A stretch of DNA of 8,033 nt from Ga0077536 sp943370145. GTDB lineage: Bacteria > Pseudomonadota > Gammaproteobacteria > Ga0077536. The notes under the pieces were generated by a model. That model searched no databases. It had not been told where the DNA came from and saw only the letters and a list, made by a program, of their open reading frames with translations. The stretch covers positions 1 to 8,033 of the forward strand of contig CALRPY020000102.1 of assembly GCA_943370145.1 (NCBI GenBank). Direction: 5' to 3'. Positions 6,963 to 8,033 of this stretch are shown one piece after another; position 1 is the first letter of the stretch, and the number at the start of each line of letters is the position of its first letter. A program made the position numbers and the translations under genes.

Positions 6963-7112
6963 CGGTTTATGAATCAACTCTTGATCCCACAGAGCGGCGG
7001 TTCGCGCCCGCCCCGCGGCCGGCAATTCCCGTTAGCGGCCGTCGTCCGGAAAACATTGCGCGGATTGCCGCCGGCCGGCGCGGGCAAACCAGAACTTGCG
7101 ACCGACCACACA
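6963..7112. promoter_or_regulatory. Divergent kinase / exported-protein intergenic region
   Basis: This is about 150 bp between the preferred starts of two divergent genes. The end nearest the kinase (roughly 6941-6985) is clearly richer in A/T than the surroundings, as expected for a promoter zone. I could not assign a good -35/-10 pair on either strand. An in-frame ATG at 6969 (plus) lies here, but codon use between it and 7113 (TTA, TTG, ACA, CCA, CTT, GGA) looks non-coding compared with the gene that follows. Confidence 0.35.
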
Positions 7113-8033
7113 GTGCGACATCCAGGCCCGGCAACGCTCGTCCTCGTCGGCATCCTGCTCTCGGCCGTGCTCCTCCCCGCCGCCGCCGACCTGCCCACGT
7201 GGCGCGGCTGGGTGCAGGAGATGAAGACGGCCCCGCGTGGACCCTTCGCGCGGATCCGCTGGTTCTGCGACGACGGCACGGTGCTGCCGCCAACGCCTGG
7301 GGCCTGCAAGCCGCGCGGCGGCGGGCACCAGCACGGGGAGTGGTCCGAACGGACCGTGACGCTGCGCGCCGCGGGCTACCAGGTAGCCACCTTCTTCGCC
7401 GACCTCGACGTCGACGCCCTGCTCAACGCGGATCCGACCTACGCCCCGTTCGCGCAGGTCCTCATCGAACGCTACCTCGTCCAGGCCGACGACGGTTGGA
7501 TCCTGCGCCAGGCCCGCTACTATCGCGGCGCTTTCCAGGAGGAGGACGAGCGGCGCGGGGCGCGCGAACTGCTGCTCCAGCTCGCGGCCCGGCGCGAGTG
7601 GGTCGGGTTCCGATACCTCTTCCTGCGCACGGCGGCGGGCCTCATTCCCCACGGCGCCGACAGCGGGTCCGCGAAGGCGGTCCGCCAGCTGTCGGCCACG
7701 CTGTCCGAGCGCGACCCGGGCTTCGTGCCCCTGCGCAACAAGATACACGGCCGTCTCGAGCGGGGCGATGCCGACGCGGTGGAGGCCTATGCCGCGACGC
7801 TCAACGACACCGCGGGGCGCACCGACTACCTGCAGCTGGCCCGGGATATCCGCGCGCTGTATGCCGTCGACCTCGGCGCGGCCCTGGCCGGGTTGACGAA
7901 GACGGCCGCCGACGCCCGGCCGGCCGCCGGTCGCCTGGCCGCGCTGGTGCAGGCCTGGCAGGCCGCCCGCGACGACGCCGCCCGCCTGCACGTGGCGGCG
8001 CGCACGCTGGCCAGCCTGCGCGCGCTCAGCGCC
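7113..8033 (+). CDS. Exported protein, 3' truncated by window edge; possible N-terminus of a PEP/pyruvate-binding-domain protein
   Basis: The frame is open to the right edge (307 codons). From the GTG at 7113 it starts with a classic signal peptide: short basic n-region MRHPGPAT, hydrophobic core LVLVGILLSAVLL (9-21) and PAAA before D26. The mature part is therefore probably periplasmic or surface-exposed. It contains PRGPF (41-45), RWFCDDGTVLPP (49-60), C65, a Gly/His stretch ending in HGEWS (74-78), and GWILRQARYYRGAFQEEDER farther on. C52 and C65 could form a disulfide. From memory this layout resembles the N-terminal region of large proteobacterial proteins annotated with a PEP/pyruvate-binding domain. 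No such catalytic domain lies inside the window, so function is unproved. The alternative start ATG at 6969 would add 48 poorly coding residues; TTG at 7056 or 7065 is also possible. No start has a strong Shine-Dalgarno. It diverges from the receiver-kinase gene. Confidence 0.65.
   Translation, partial: MRHPGPATLVLVGILLSAVLLPAAADLPTWRGWVQEMKTAPRGPFARIRWFCDDGTVLPPTPGACKPRGGGHQHGEWSERTVTLRAAGYQVATFFADLDVDALLNADPTYAPFAQVLIERYLVQADDGWILRQARYYRGAFQEEDERRGARELLLQLAARREWVGFRYLFLRTAAGLIPHGADSGSAKAVRQLSATLSERDPGFVPLRNKIHGRLERGDADAVEAYAATLNDTAGRTDYLQLARDIRALYAVDLGAALAGLTKTAADARPAAGRLAALVQAWQAARDDAARLHVAARTLASLRALSA

Noticed and set aside
7017..7076. Imperfect inverted repeat GGCCGGCAAT / ATTGCCGCCGGCC in the kinase divergent region, considered as an operator.
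   Set aside because: The match needs a 3-base insertion and is made mostly of G/C repeats; too weak to call.
7032..7991. 319-codon minus-strand open frame opposite the exported-protein gene.
   Set aside because: The plus frame has a proper signal peptide, aromatic-rich ordered sequence and consistent third-position G/C; the minus frame is Gly/Arg/Val-rich without motifs.

Overview
The window is high-GC DNA with dense, well-packed genes and strong G/C preference at third codon positions. Gene content (proteobacterial-type pyruvate kinase, LplT/Aas-like MFS permease, LonA protease behind a sigma-32-like promoter) points to a Pseudomonadota chromosome, most likely Gammaproteobacteria, less likely Betaproteobacteria. 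I cannot name the genus. The genes look like core or housekeeping chromosome rather than a phage or an island. I see no rRNA, tRNA, CRISPR array or complete insertion sequence.

Layout. Bases 1-187 hold no supported gene but contain a perfect 15-bp-arm palindrome (70-100) of the dispersed-repeat kind. Pyruvate kinase (pyk, 188-1642, minus) diverges across a 108-bp gap from a 12-helix MFS permease (1751-3079, plus). The permease converges on an ATP-dependent Lon protease (3076-5487, minus), and the two stop codons share one CTAG. Upstream of lon, in the same orientation, is a cytosolic protein with an N-terminal response-regulator receiver domain and a C-terminal Hanks-type Ser/Thr kinase domain (5574-6962, minus). 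The 86-bp gap between them carries a good sigma-32 (heat-shock) promoter match for lon, a short tandem repeat in the predicted lon leader, and a hairpin over the kinase stop codon. Diverging from the kinase is a protein with a clear signal peptide (from about 7113, plus) that runs off the right edge. Its N-terminal region resembles, from memory, large exported proteins annotated as PEP/pyruvate-binding-domain proteins.

How the genes may work together. Pyruvate kinase is the PEP-to-pyruvate step of glycolysis and here carries the residue pattern of K+-independent enzymes. Lon is a quality-control protease, and its N-domain and promoter suggest a heat-shock-induced, possibly secondary (AsrA/Lon2-like) copy. 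The permease resembles lysophospholipid flippases of inner-membrane phospholipid repair. The receiver-kinase fusion would convert phosphorelay input into Ser/Thr phosphorylation. Its substrates are not evident, but the divergent exported gene is the natural first candidate partner. Nothing seen proves a single pathway. The less conventional part of the window is the right third: the receiver-kinase, its divergent partner and the lon control region.
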